Both the position numbers and the translations under genes were made by a program. The notes beneath the pieces are model-generated. The model was not told where the DNA came from. It worked only from the letters and a program-made list of their open reading frames with translations, and searched no databases. 64,000 nucleotides of DNA, taken from the NCBI RefSeq assembly GCF_014084105.1, contig NZ_CP048289.1, forward strand, positions 443,922 through 507,921, read 5' to 3'. Numbering within the stretch: the stretch's first letter is position 1; each line of letters begins with the position of its first letter. Shown one piece after another: positions 27,094 to 34,927 of the stretch. The DNA comes from Streptacidiphilus sp. P02-A3a (GTDB lineage Bacteria; Actinomycetota; Actinomycetes; Streptomycetales; Streptomycetaceae).

Positions 27094-28155
27094 TCAGGAG
27101 GAAGGGCCGGGTTCACCGGCCGCGATGGTGAGCCCCAGCAGACGGGGGATGGCCCCCCGGGTCACCAGGGACTGTGACGACCTCCGGTGGCGGTCCTCCC
27201 CGTAGCGGCGGCGGCGGGTGTCGACGCGGTCCAGCAGGTTCTGCTCCGAGGTGAGGCGCAGCTGGCGGGTCACTGTCGTCGCCGCAGTCAGCGGGACTCC
27301 GTCGCGCTCCAGACGCAGGCGCAGCCGGCCCACTTGGTCGTCGAGGCGCAGCAGCGCCCCGCGGAGGCGGAGGTCCGGTCGCGGCTCGGTCGCGGGCCGG
27401 TAGCCTTCCACTGCCAGGGCGGGCCCCAGTCGGCGCTCGACCAGCGAGATGTCGAGTGGGCTCATGGTGGAGCGCCACGCGTCGGCACGTTCCGGGTACG
27501 TCGTCACGGGCTCGGCCAACTCTCCTTCCGCTCCGGCAAAGCCGAGGATTCTGCCGACCGTGCCGACGGGGTCGACGACGAGGTCCTCGTAGCGGATGAC
27601 CAGGAGGTCAACGGGATCGATGAGCGTCGCGAGCCGCTCGCGCTGGCGTAGGCACAGCATCCACTGTTCGGCGGCGCACCAGGCGTTCGCCGCCCATCCC
27701 CGCTGCATCGCCGAGTTGACGACGGCACGCGGGTCGCGGTTCAGGTAGACGTAGCGCGCCTTCGGCCACAGCCTTGGTAGTTGGTCGAAGTCCTGGTGGA
27801 CAGTCGCCCCGACCACCCGCGCGTCGGCGTCACGGCGCATTGACTGGTCTATGAAGGATCGGACCGTGTCGGGGAAGTCCAGTTCCTCGGGGAACACATT
27901 GCCGTGCTGGAGGTAGCGTCGCGACCGGAGCAACTGGCGCCGGTAGGGTTCCAGTTGCGGCCAGCGCTCCGAGCCAGCCACGGCCATCAGCCGGGCGGCG
28001 ATGTCGATTTCTGTATGGCGTGGCAGGCAGACCTGTGGATGACCACCCACCAGCTCTCGCAGCAGGGTCGACCCGCTGCGCTGGGGGCCGATCAGGAACA
28101 CTGGACGCTCGGCACCCCCGGCAGGGGAAAGGGCCTGCTCAGTCATGGTATTCAT
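27094..28155 (-). CDS. Sulfotransferase (PAPS-dependent family)
   Basis: Starts at ATG 28155 or 28146; both overlap the end of the LeuD-like gene. About 353 residues. The 5'-phosphosulfate loop is PVFLIGPQRSGSTLLRELVG (about residues 20-40), and the 3'-phosphate site is YVYLNRDPRAVVNSAMQRGW. A long basic C-terminal tail (LRLRLERDGVPLTAATTVTR, then RRRRYGEDRHRRS) follows the catalytic domain. It would move sulfate from PAPS to a hydroxyl or amine of the product or an intermediate. An APS kinase domain that makes PAPS is encoded at 12.8-13.4 kb. The substrate is not predictable from sequence. Confidence 0.85.
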   Translation of the reverse strand: MNTMTEQALSPAGGAERPVFLIGPQRSGSTLLRELVGGHPQVCLPRHTEIDIAARLMAVAGSERWPQLEPYRRQLLRSRRYLQHGNVFPEELDFPDTVRSFIDQSMRRDADARVVGATVHQDFDQLPRLWPKARYVYLNRDPRAVVNSAMQRGWAANAWCAAEQWMLCLRQRERLATLIDPVDLLVIRYEDLVVDPVGTVGRILGFAGAEGELAEPVTTYPERADAWRSTMSPLDISLVERRLGPALAVEGYRPATEPRPDLRLRGALLRLDDQVGRLRLRLERDGVPLTAATTVTRQLRLTSEQNLLDRVDTRRRRYGEDRHRRSSQSLVTRGAIPRLLGLTIAAGEPGPSS

Positions 28156-28756
28156 CCTTCGTGTCGGGAACCGTCCGCCCGGCGCGCGGGTCGAAGCCAG
28201 CCCGGACGAGTGCGACGAACGGGTCAAAACCGCCAGCCAAAAGTATCTGCATCGGTGGACTGTCGAGTGGCATCGGCTCGCTGCGCAGTGTTCGCTCCGT
28301 GGTCTCGTTGCCGACCGTCCCGGCGACGACGTCCAGGACGAGCCTGTCTCCCTCGGAGACGAGGTCCGATACACCCGGACAGTCCATCACCGGGAGCGCC
28401 GCGTTGACGGCGTTGCGGAAGAAGGCCCGGGAGACGGAGTCGGCGACCACCGCGCCGATGCCGAGCTTCCGCAGCAGTTGGGCGCCGTTCCGCCCGGACC
28501 CACAGCCGAAGTTTCGACCGGCCACGATAAGGTCGCCCGGCTCGACCAGCATGGCCCAGCCGGGTCGCACCGCCTCGAAGCACCAGAGATGGGCTGGGCG
28601 TCCCTCGTCGTTCCCCGCCAGCACCTGTGCTCCGGGCATCATCAGATCAGTGCTGATGTGATCCCCGAAACACCACGCTCGACCCGCCCTGATCAGACTG
28701 TCCTGCCGGTCCTGCGGCAGCCGTGTGCTCACTCTCGTCCTCACTGCTCTGCTCAC
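28139..28756 (-). CDS. Aconitase-family isomerase, small subunit (LeuD-like)
   Basis: GTG 28756 overlaps the LeuC-like stop by four bases. The 205-residue protein has the swivel-domain pattern of 3-isopropylmalate dehydratase small subunits: GRAWCFGDHISTDLMMPGAQ near the start, VEPGDLIVAGRNFGCGSGRN as the substrate-binding GRNFGxGSxR loop, and GIGAVVADSVSRAFFRNAVN with the late Ser/Arg. With the large subunit it would move a hydroxyl between neighbouring carbons of a malate-like diacid by dehydration and rehydration. A primary leucine role is unlikely, because the pair sits mid-operon in a biosynthetic cluster without leuA or leuB. Confidence 0.85.
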   Translation of the reverse strand: MSRAVRTRVSTRLPQDRQDSLIRAGRAWCFGDHISTDLMMPGAQVLAGNDEGRPAHLWCFEAVRPGWAMLVEPGDLIVAGRNFGCGSGRNGAQLLRKLGIGAVVADSVSRAFFRNAVNAALPVMDCPGVSDLVSEGDRLVLDVVAGTVGNETTERTLRSEPMPLDSPPMQILLAGGFDPFVALVRAGFDPRAGRTVPDTKDEYHD

Positions 28757-30000
28757 ATGAAGTTACGGGGATCCGCGATGTACCCGGCGACCGCCGAGGC
28801 CGCCACGACGGCCGGGTTCGCCAGGTAGACGAAGGCTTTGGAGCTGCCCTGACGGCCCTGGAAGTTCCGGTTGGTAGAGGAGATGGTCACCTCTCCGTCA
28901 CCCATCACCCCCATGTGGCCGCCGAAGCACGGCCCGCAGGTGGAGTGCTCGATGTTCGCCCCGGCCTCGGCGAAGTCCTCCCACAGCCCGGCCAGCAGCA
29001 CCTCCTTCCACACGTGCTGCGAGGCCGGGCTGCAAAGCAGGCGTACATCCGGGTGGACCCGGCGTCCGCGCAAGATCCGTGCAGCGATCGCGTAGTCCTC
29101 CAGCCGCCCATTGGTGCACGACCCGATGAACGCCTGGTCGACGCTTATGCGCTCGGACTCGATCTCGGAGATGGTGGACACATTGCCCGGATCGTGCGGG
29201 CGGGCGACCAGCGGTTCCAATGAGTTCACATCGACGGTGAGAATGCGCTCGTACGAGGCGTCGGCGTCCGGGCTGACGGGCGTGAACTCACGGTCGATCC
29301 GGCCGCCGAGGAACTCCGCTGTCTTCTCGTCGTACTCGAAGAGGCAGAACTTGGCACCCAGTTCGACGCCCATGTTGGCGATGGTCCACCGGCTGCTGAG
29401 GCTCATCTGCGTGACGGCCGGGCCGCTCACCTCCAGGGAGCGGTAGAGGGCTACATCGGTCCCATACCGGCCGGCGAGGTGAAGCGCGACATCCTTGCCA
29501 AATACGACCGGCGATGGCGGCCAGTCGCCCTCCAGGACGACCTTGATGCTGGGCGGTACCCTGAACCAGTTCATGCCGAAGATGTGAGCGAAGGCGGCGT
29601 CCGCGTTGGCACTGGTCACCGCCGCATTGAAGACCCCGCCACTGGTCGCGTGGGAGTCACGCATCGCGACTAGCTCCCCGGGCGCGAACATGCCGTTCTC
29701 GGCGAAGACCTGATGCAGGATGCCGTGGCGCCCGTACTCGAAGTAGTTCCGTACCCCCAGCTCCTTGGCTGCCTGACGGCGGCGGACCATGAAGTTCGCC
29801 CGTGCCACGGTCGGCGGAGGAGCCAGGTGGTCCTCCACATAGTAGGTGCGCTCGGGATTGTGCAGTTCGGTCACACCCAGCCGGTCGAACACGTCCAACG
29901 GCAGCCCAGAGGCAGCGTCGACATCGCACCAGAGGTACTCGCCGGGAGAGACCTCGGATCGGCTGGCATGGCGGGCGAGGATCTTCTCGGCCATGGTCAT
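28753..30000 (-). CDS. Aconitase-family isomerase, large subunit (LeuC-like)
   Basis: ATG 30000 overlaps the Nudix stop (ATGA). The 415-residue protein matches the 3-isopropylmalate dehydratase/homoaconitase large subunit: EKILARHASRSEVSPGEYLW at the start, VAMRDSHATSGGVFNAAVTS, DQAFIGSCTNGRLEDYAIAA with the first cluster cysteine, and ANIEHSTCGPCFGGHMGVMG with the CxxC ligands, so all three [4Fe-4S] ligands are present. The end, RNFQGRQGSSKAFVYLANPA, is standard. The likely reaction is stereospecific isomerisation of a substituted malate, as in chain extension of amino-acid precursors. The partner is the next gene. The substrate is unknown. Confidence 0.87.
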   Translation of the reverse strand: MTMAEKILARHASRSEVSPGEYLWCDVDAASGLPLDVFDRLGVTELHNPERTYYVEDHLAPPPTVARANFMVRRRQAAKELGVRNYFEYGRHGILHQVFAENGMFAPGELVAMRDSHATSGGVFNAAVTSANADAAFAHIFGMNWFRVPPSIKVVLEGDWPPSPVVFGKDVALHLAGRYGTDVALYRSLEVSGPAVTQMSLSSRWTIANMGVELGAKFCLFEYDEKTAEFLGGRIDREFTPVSPDADASYERILTVDVNSLEPLVARPHDPGNVSTISEIESERISVDQAFIGSCTNGRLEDYAIAARILRGRRVHPDVRLLCSPASQHVWKEVLLAGLWEDFAEAGANIEHSTCGPCFGGHMGVMGDGEVTISSTNRNFQGRQGSSKAFVYLANPAVVAASAVAGYIADPRNFM

Positions 30001-30509
30001 ACCCATCCGGTGGCACCCGCCCTCTCCGGCCGCAGTCCCTGCTCCAGGTAGACGCCCAACAACGGGTCGACGGCGGAGGTCACCCGGACTGCGAGGCCGC
30101 CTGGAAGGTACCGGGCGAGGTCTTCGGGTGCCACGAAGCACCAGGTGCTGAGTTCGTCAGGAGGGAGCCGCAGTTCTGCGGCGGCCTCCTCGGGCAGGAT
30201 GCCCCCGTCGAAGACAAACACCACGATCTCTTCCTTCCCGGGGCATGGGCCCCGCCAGTCGAGGGCGATCAACTCACCTATCGGGGCCGAGACTCCCAGC
30301 TCCTCCCGGATCTCCCGGGCGCAGCACATGAGCGGCGACTCGTCCGCCTCTACGACACCGCCGGGGATCTCCCACCCCTCCTTGTATATTGGCTTCACCA
30401 GCAGAATCCATCCCCGGTGATCGCGGATGACGGCCCCCGCTGCCATTCGTTTAGCGGGCTGCTTCTCGGCTCCGGCGGCATCCGTGCCGACCCCCGAGCG
30501 CGGTGTCAC
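29997..30509 (-). CDS. Nudix hydrolase
   Basis: GTG 30509 overlaps the DUF2332 stop by four bases, which decides the start; longer frames upstream lie inside that gene. The 170-residue protein has a complete Nudix box, with GGVVEADESPLMCCAREIRE leading into EELGV, in a domain starting KRMAAGAVIRDHRGWILLVK. Nudix enzymes hydrolyse nucleoside diphosphates linked to another group. In this operon it might remove a by-product or damaged cofactor (ADP-ribose, PAP-like or CoA derivatives); nothing in the sequence chooses between these. Confidence 0.82.
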   Translation of the reverse strand: MTPRSGVGTDAAGAEKQPAKRMAAGAVIRDHRGWILLVKPIYKEGWEIPGGVVEADESPLMCCAREIREELGVSAPIGELIALDWRGPCPGKEEIVVFVFDGGILPEEAAAELRLPPDELSTWCFVAPEDLARYLPGGLAVRVTSAVDPLLGVYLEQGLRPERAGATGWV

Positions 30510-31627
30510 AGGCCCTCGATCCAACCGCCGTGCGAGCCTGCGAGCAGCAGTGATGCCGTGCCGGAGGCAGAGGTCAGGCGGAGTTGCGCGTACGACCCGC
30601 CGGTCGGCCCGTGCTGAGGTGCCGTCAACGGGCCGCCCGGACGGCCCTCCAGGGCCAGCTTGACGCACCGTCCGTCGGCAATCTGCGGCGCGAGGACCGC
30701 GTCCACCGCGCGCACGGTCTCGGCTGGGAACTGTCCCACCGCGTGGGAGTTGATGACGCAGACCACCCCGTCCTCGGGCAGCGATGCCAGCACCTCGGGC
30801 AGCACGTCCGCGGCGTCGCCGCTCCGGATCTCCGGCGGGCGCTGTGAGGCCAGTTCAGCCACCGAACGGATGAACACGCGGCGGTCTCGCTCCTCCGGCC
30901 AGACATAGCTCTCCAGCATGAGCCGGTCCTCCGGTCGGGTTACGTCCAGCGGGGTCAGGTCGATGCCGACCTTCTGGCCGATATCCGGCAGGCTGGTCGG
31001 CATCTCCCGTTCCCGCCAGTTCCACAGCTTCACTGGGAGGGGTGGCACCGGTACCCCCCTGGGCTCCGTGCGGGGGCGGACTACGGACCGACGCCCGTCA
31101 TCCGCCTCGAAGGAGTACTCAAGCAGGTCGAGGACGAGCAGCAGACCGGCGCTGGCACCCAGATCGACGAGGTGGATCGGGCCCTTGCAGAGCTGCTCCA
31201 CCTCCAGGAGCCCGATCAGCAGTGCGGCGCAGCGGCCAGGTTCGTTGGTCTGAAGACGGGTCGACCCCACCTGCTCGCCTAGTTCAGCCGCGCGAGTACG
31301 GCAGAAGTCACCGAACAGGGCCACCAGCGCGTCGGTACCCGGTGCGTCCAGCCCTTCGTCGAAGAGTGGAAGCAGTGGGACATAGCCTTCGCTCCTCACC
31401 AGATACTGAACCGCGGCGAGGAAGAGGTCCGGAGCGATCCTGCCCCACGGGGCCGCCTTGGCCGCGATGCCGATGAGGTCGTCGTCCCCGGCCGTGTGCG
31501 CGGCGAGAGCCGCGTAGGTCGGCGAGTAGGCCGCTGCCTTGCCCTCGACGAACTGGTTGAAGAAGAAGCGTGTTACCTCGATGGCGCTGTTCTGTTCCAA
31601 GGTCGGATCTCTCAGGAGAGGGGCCAC
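30506..31627 (-). CDS. DUF2332 family protein
   Basis: GTG 31627, sixteen bases after the aldolase stop. The 373 residues match the actinobacterial DUF2332 family: EVTRFFFNQFVEGKAAAYSP at the start, LQTNEPGRCAALLIGLLEVE, IHLVDLGASAGLLLVLDLLE (a glycine-rich loop like the SAM site of methyltransferases), and GVVCVINSHAVGQFPAETVR. The G-A-S-A-G-L motif and overall layout suggest a Rossmann-fold methyltransferase-like protein, but the function is not established. Its position as second gene of the operon, coupled to the Nudix gene, argues for a role in the cluster rather than chance. Confidence 0.72.
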   Translation of the reverse strand: MAPLLRDPTLEQNSAIEVTRFFFNQFVEGKAAAYSPTYAALAAHTAGDDDLIGIAAKAAPWGRIAPDLFLAAVQYLVRSEGYVPLLPLFDEGLDAPGTDALVALFGDFCRTRAAELGEQVGSTRLQTNEPGRCAALLIGLLEVEQLCKGPIHLVDLGASAGLLLVLDLLEYSFEADDGRRSVVRPRTEPRGVPVPPLPVKLWNWREREMPTSLPDIGQKVGIDLTPLDVTRPEDRLMLESYVWPEERDRRVFIRSVAELASQRPPEIRSGDAADVLPEVLASLPEDGVVCVINSHAVGQFPAETVRAVDAVLAPQIADGRCVKLALEGRPGGPLTAPQHGPTGGSYAQLRLTSASGTASLLLAGSHGGWIEGL

Positions 31628-31643
31628 GCGAACTAGGGCCGGT

Positions 31644-32384
31644 TCAGCTGGGATTGTCGGAACCGGGATCGGCTATGGCCGTGCGGAGGACTGACGACTG
31701 CTGCGCGATCCGCGCGTTGGCCTCGATCGCGGTCAGGTCCTGCACAGCACGCTCAAGCGACTTGGCGAACACGACGATCCCGTGCCGGTACATAGTAAAG
31801 GCCAGTCCGTGCGCTGTGAGTTCATCTGTGCGCGAGGCCAGTACATCCACCGCCTTGGACGCCACCCATTCGCCGACCGCGGCGACTTCGGGACGAGGCA
31901 GCATGGCCGCCGGCATTTCCACCGGCCAGGGCTGCTCCTTGAACCGCCGCTTCAGTTCCTGGTCGTCACACCTGATGCACGGCACATCGCCGTAACGGTC
32001 GAAGCTGGTGATGGCCGACGGGATCGACACGCCGAGCGCCGCGTAGGTCAGGCTCCAGGGCGAGTGGCTATGGACGATGGCATTGGCGTCCGGGAAGGCC
32101 CTCAGTAGCATCAGGCACTGCAGCGTCGAGGCCGCCGACGTGTACTGGCCGCGCTCCACAACGTCGCCCTGCATCGTCATCACGATCAGATCCTCGGGCT
32201 CCGTCCGCCAGCGGCGAACCGCGGCGCCGGTCGGCGTCATCATCATGTTGCCGTCCGCGAGACGCAGTGCGACGGCCCCGCCATTGCACTCGAGGTGGCC
32301 GTGGTGGATGAGATCGTCGATGGTCTGTACAACCAGTTCGCGCTCATTCTGGTAGTTGGTCTTCACCTGTTTCCCTTCAGTCAT
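31644..32384 (-). CDS. Class II aldolase/adducin family protein
   Basis: ATG 32384; first gene of the 13-gene minus operon. The 246 residues fit the class II aldolase/adducin head domain: TIDDLIHHGHLECNGGAVAL with the G-G-x-x-x-R element, MMMTPTGAAVRRWRTEPEDL, and a metal-binding stretch NAIVHSHSPWSLTYAALGVS with H-S-H, plus a later His in the C-terminal half (TAHGLAFTMYRHGIVVFAKS). These enzymes use Zn2+ to cleave or form carbon-carbon bonds of hydroxy-carbonyl substrates, or act as epimerases or decarboxylases. It may supply or modify a hydroxyacid building block together with the LeuCD-like pair. The substrate is unknown. Confidence 0.78.
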   Translation of the reverse strand: MTEGKQVKTNYQNERELVVQTIDDLIHHGHLECNGGAVALRLADGNMMMTPTGAAVRRWRTEPEDLIVMTMQGDVVERGQYTSAASTLQCLMLLRAFPDANAIVHSHSPWSLTYAALGVSIPSAITSFDRYGDVPCIRCDDQELKRRFKEQPWPVEMPAAMLPRPEVAAVGEWVASKAVDVLASRTDELTAHGLAFTMYRHGIVVFAKSLERAVQDLTAIEANARIAQQSSVLRTAIADPGSDNPS

Positions 32385-32845
32385 GCGCTAGAGATACCAA
32401 GCCCTCTTCCGGCTGCGGGACTGCGGGCGGCTGCGGCGGTCGGGCCGCGGATACCGCAAGCCGGAGGGAAAAGCCGATCCCAAATAAGTTTAAACGTTCA
32501 TCCCCATCTTTTTTGGGGCAATTTGGATGACTCTCCAGCTCGGACGGGTCGCAAACCTGTTGCCACCCACACGATCCTGCCAGGCTCCGAGTTTCGGGCG
32601 ACGGAAACCAGTATGGACTTTAACCAACCGCGCTTCAGGAGGTCAAGGGCATACGAGATCAGGCCATTTTGGACATTAGGAAGCTATCGCACCACTTAGG
32701 ACATCAGAAAATCCTTGAACGAATGGCGTCAAGCCAGTAAGGTGTATTTCCTGGCGGCGGGGGCGCAATCAGAGACCCCCATCCGATCCGGACGAACCCC
32801 CTCCTCTTAAGGTAAGAGAAATTTGAGAAAGGCACTCTTTCCGGC
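32385..32845. promoter_or_regulatory. Divergent promoter region of the gene cluster
   Basis: This 461-bp stretch separates the two arms. It is noticeably richer in A/T than its flanks, especially 32470-32720. For the plus arm a good sigma-70-type pair is seen: TTGAAC (32715-32720), 17 bp, TAAGGT (32738-32743), about 100 bases before the first gene. A small C4/G4 hairpin around a T-run lies near 32500-32518. I could not identify the minus-arm promoter or a regulator binding site with confidence. Confidence 0.55.
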
Positions 32846-34045
32846 GTGCAGATTCAAGAATCTCAGGTGCAGCACAGCGAAGTGGATCTCCCGTCTAGCA
32901 TGGCAGCAGGGCCAAGCGCCCTGCGGCGCGTCGTGCTGACCTGGATGTCGACGTCAAACGGCGGAGCCGAGCGTTCGGTCGGGGATCTCGCGGCCTCGAT
33001 GGCCCGGCTCGGCCTCGAAGTCGTGATTATTTGGTGGCATTACCAGGGGAGCCCTCAGCCGCATCAGGAGAAGTCGGTTGAATTCTTCGGGGTAGACAAC
33101 GCTCCTGATTTCCGGGCCGCTGTCGCGCGGGCACTCCGAGCAGCCCGAGGAGATACCGTCGTCATCTCCAATCACCGAACGATCGCGATCGACGCGGCCC
33201 TGGCGAGCCAGTTCTCGGTTCCAGTCGTGTCCGTACTGCGGGCGCTCTTCATAGACGACCAGAAGATGCGCTTCATCGCCCAGCCGGACGATGCAGACGT
33301 CACCGCGCTCTACCCCTCGGAACTCGACTGGGGTGCCCTGAAAGTGGTCGACTCCTGGATCGGCATCAGCAGGGCCAGCTCCCAGTCGATCCTGCGCCAC
33401 GTCCCGCCGGGCACGACCGTGGAGACGATATACAACGGCGTGGTCTCGGCCGAGCCGTCGGCGGCGGTGCTCTCCCCGCGTGCACCGCGCAGATTTCTCA
33501 CGCTGTGCCGGCTGGAGTCCTGGAAACAGGTGGAGTTCGTGCTCCGTGAATTCGCCTCGGCCTGCGCCGGTCGCGACGACATCACCCTCGACGTGGTTGG
33601 CGGCGGTCCCCAGCTGGAGTCTTGCCAGGGCCTGGTCCGCCAGGCGGGCCTGGAGCAGCGGATCGTGCTGCACGGGTACCAGCCGAATCCCGACGAGTGG
33701 ATCAAGCGCGGCGACGTGCTGCTGCACGGGGCCCCAATCGAGGGTTTCGGGAGAGTCGTGCCCGAGGCAGGCATGTACGGGCGGCCTGCCATTGTCGCCG
33801 AGAGCGGTGCGACCGGCGAGACGGTCCTGGACGGCATCAGTGGTCTGACCTACCGCCCCGGGCAGCCCGGCCACCTCGCCGCACAGATCCTCGCGGCCGC
33901 CGCCTGGTCGCCGCAAGAGTGGAGCCGATTCGGGAGGAATGCGCGCATGCTGGCCACCAGGGTGTTCTCTTTGGATCGAGTCACTGCGGAATACCTCATC
34001 GTCTGCGGCAATGTACTGCGTAATTTTCATGAGGCGCAGCGATGA
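32846..34045 (+). CDS. GT4-type glycosyltransferase
   Basis: A 399-residue glycosyltransferase of the GT-B fold. The N-terminal Rossmann half opens VVLTWMSTSNGGAERSVGDL with the usual glycine-rich turn. The C-terminal half has VETIYNGVVS, LTLCRLESWKQVEFVLREFA, LHGYQPNPDEWIKRGDVLLH and the E-x7-E nucleotide-sugar signature in EGFGRVVPEAGMYGRPAIVA. The GTG start at 32846 has only a distant purine-rich sequence; ATG 32900 is an alternative start. It is the first gene of the plus arm and overlaps the acyltransferase gene by four bases, so product glycosylation followed by acylation of the sugar is a reasonable guess. The sugar is unknown. Confidence 0.85.
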   Translation: MQIQESQVQHSEVDLPSSMAAGPSALRRVVLTWMSTSNGGAERSVGDLAASMARLGLEVVIIWWHYQGSPQPHQEKSVEFFGVDNAPDFRAAVARALRAARGDTVVISNHRTIAIDAALASQFSVPVVSVLRALFIDDQKMRFIAQPDDADVTALYPSELDWGALKVVDSWIGISRASSQSILRHVPPGTTVETIYNGVVSAEPSAAVLSPRAPRRFLTLCRLESWKQVEFVLREFASACAGRDDITLDVVGGGPQLESCQGLVRQAGLEQRIVLHGYQPNPDEWIKRGDVLLHGAPIEGFGRVVPEAGMYGRPAIVAESGATGETVLDGISGLTYRPGQPGHLAAQILAAAAWSPQEWSRFGRNARMLATRVFSLDRVTAEYLIVCGNVLRNFHEAQR

Positions 34046-34743
34046 TAGATCTGTCGACCTATGTCGACTTGTCCGAGGAATTCTACCAACCACTGCTGCC
34101 GCGGACTCATCTGGGTGTATTCGACCTGGTCGAGGTGGCCGATTTTATGGACCGCCGAGAGACGGAACAAGCGAGCGGCTGGCGGGCCCCGGACTGCTAT
34201 ATCTCCCCGCAGGCGGTGGTCGCGCCCGATGTCGTCGTCGGTGCCCGCGCCCAAATCCATGAGTTCGCGACGGTCCGGAGCGGGTCGATCATCGGTGACG
34301 ACGCCGTCGTCGGATTCGGCTGTGAAGTCAGCCGGTCGATTGTGGCAGCATCCAGCACTCTCACCCACAGAGTCACCGTGTGCAGTGCAATCATCGGAAG
34401 GGGTACGCATCTCGGCGCCGGGGTAGTCATCGCCAATACGCACCTTTTCGACGAGGACATGCGCCGACCGTCGCGGCCGATTTCGATTGACGACTCCCAT
34501 GGAGTGGCGCATATGCTCGGCGTCGCCCGCTTCGGCGGCGTGCTCGGAGATTCGGTGCGTGTCGGCATGGGAGCGATGCTGGGACCGGGGACGCTAGTTG
34601 GCCCGCGTTCGCTGATATACCCGGGTGTGCTGCTCGGAAACGGGACCATCGGCGAGGACAAAATAGTGAAGCATGCGACGCGGACCTACACCGTCCATGA
34701 ACTCAGGCCGACCGCCGCCAATGGGTTCACACACGTCCGCTGA
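34042..34743 (+). CDS. Left-handed beta-helix (hexapeptide repeat) acyltransferase
   Basis: ATG 34042 overlaps the glycosyltransferase stop (ATGA). The 233 residues have an N-terminal helical part and then repeated hexapeptide coils: CYISPQAVVAPDVVVGARAQ, SIIGDDAVVGFGCEVSRSIV, AIIGRGTHLGAGVVIANTHL and later SVRVGMGAMLGPGTLVGPRS. Such trimers transfer acetyl, succinyl or formyl groups to sugars or amines. The order of coils and the inserted loop (DEDMRRPSRPISIDDSHGVA) resemble nucleotide-sugar or DapD-like transferases, but I cannot pick the substrate. It is probably a tailoring or sugar-modifying enzyme with the preceding glycosyltransferase. Confidence 0.8.
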   Translation: MIDLSTYVDLSEEFYQPLLPRTHLGVFDLVEVADFMDRRETEQASGWRAPDCYISPQAVVAPDVVVGARAQIHEFATVRSGSIIGDDAVVGFGCEVSRSIVAASSTLTHRVTVCSAIIGRGTHLGAGVVIANTHLFDEDMRRPSRPISIDDSHGVAHMLGVARFGGVLGDSVRVGMGAMLGPGTLVGPRSLIYPGVLLGNGTIGEDKIVKHATRTYTVHELRPTAANGFTHVR

Positions 34744-34927
34744 CCCCACGCTTCATCGGGCTGGTTCTCCGGGCCCGGCGGACCGCGTCCCGTGATTCGC
34801 CTCTTTATCCGCACAGGGGCACATGTCCGCCTTTACTCGGTCAATCCGACGGTAGGGCTGCCGACGGATCTGCTGGCAGCTTGCGACACAGCCCACCCAT
34901 TGCCTGACTCAAGGAGAGGCAGCCGCA

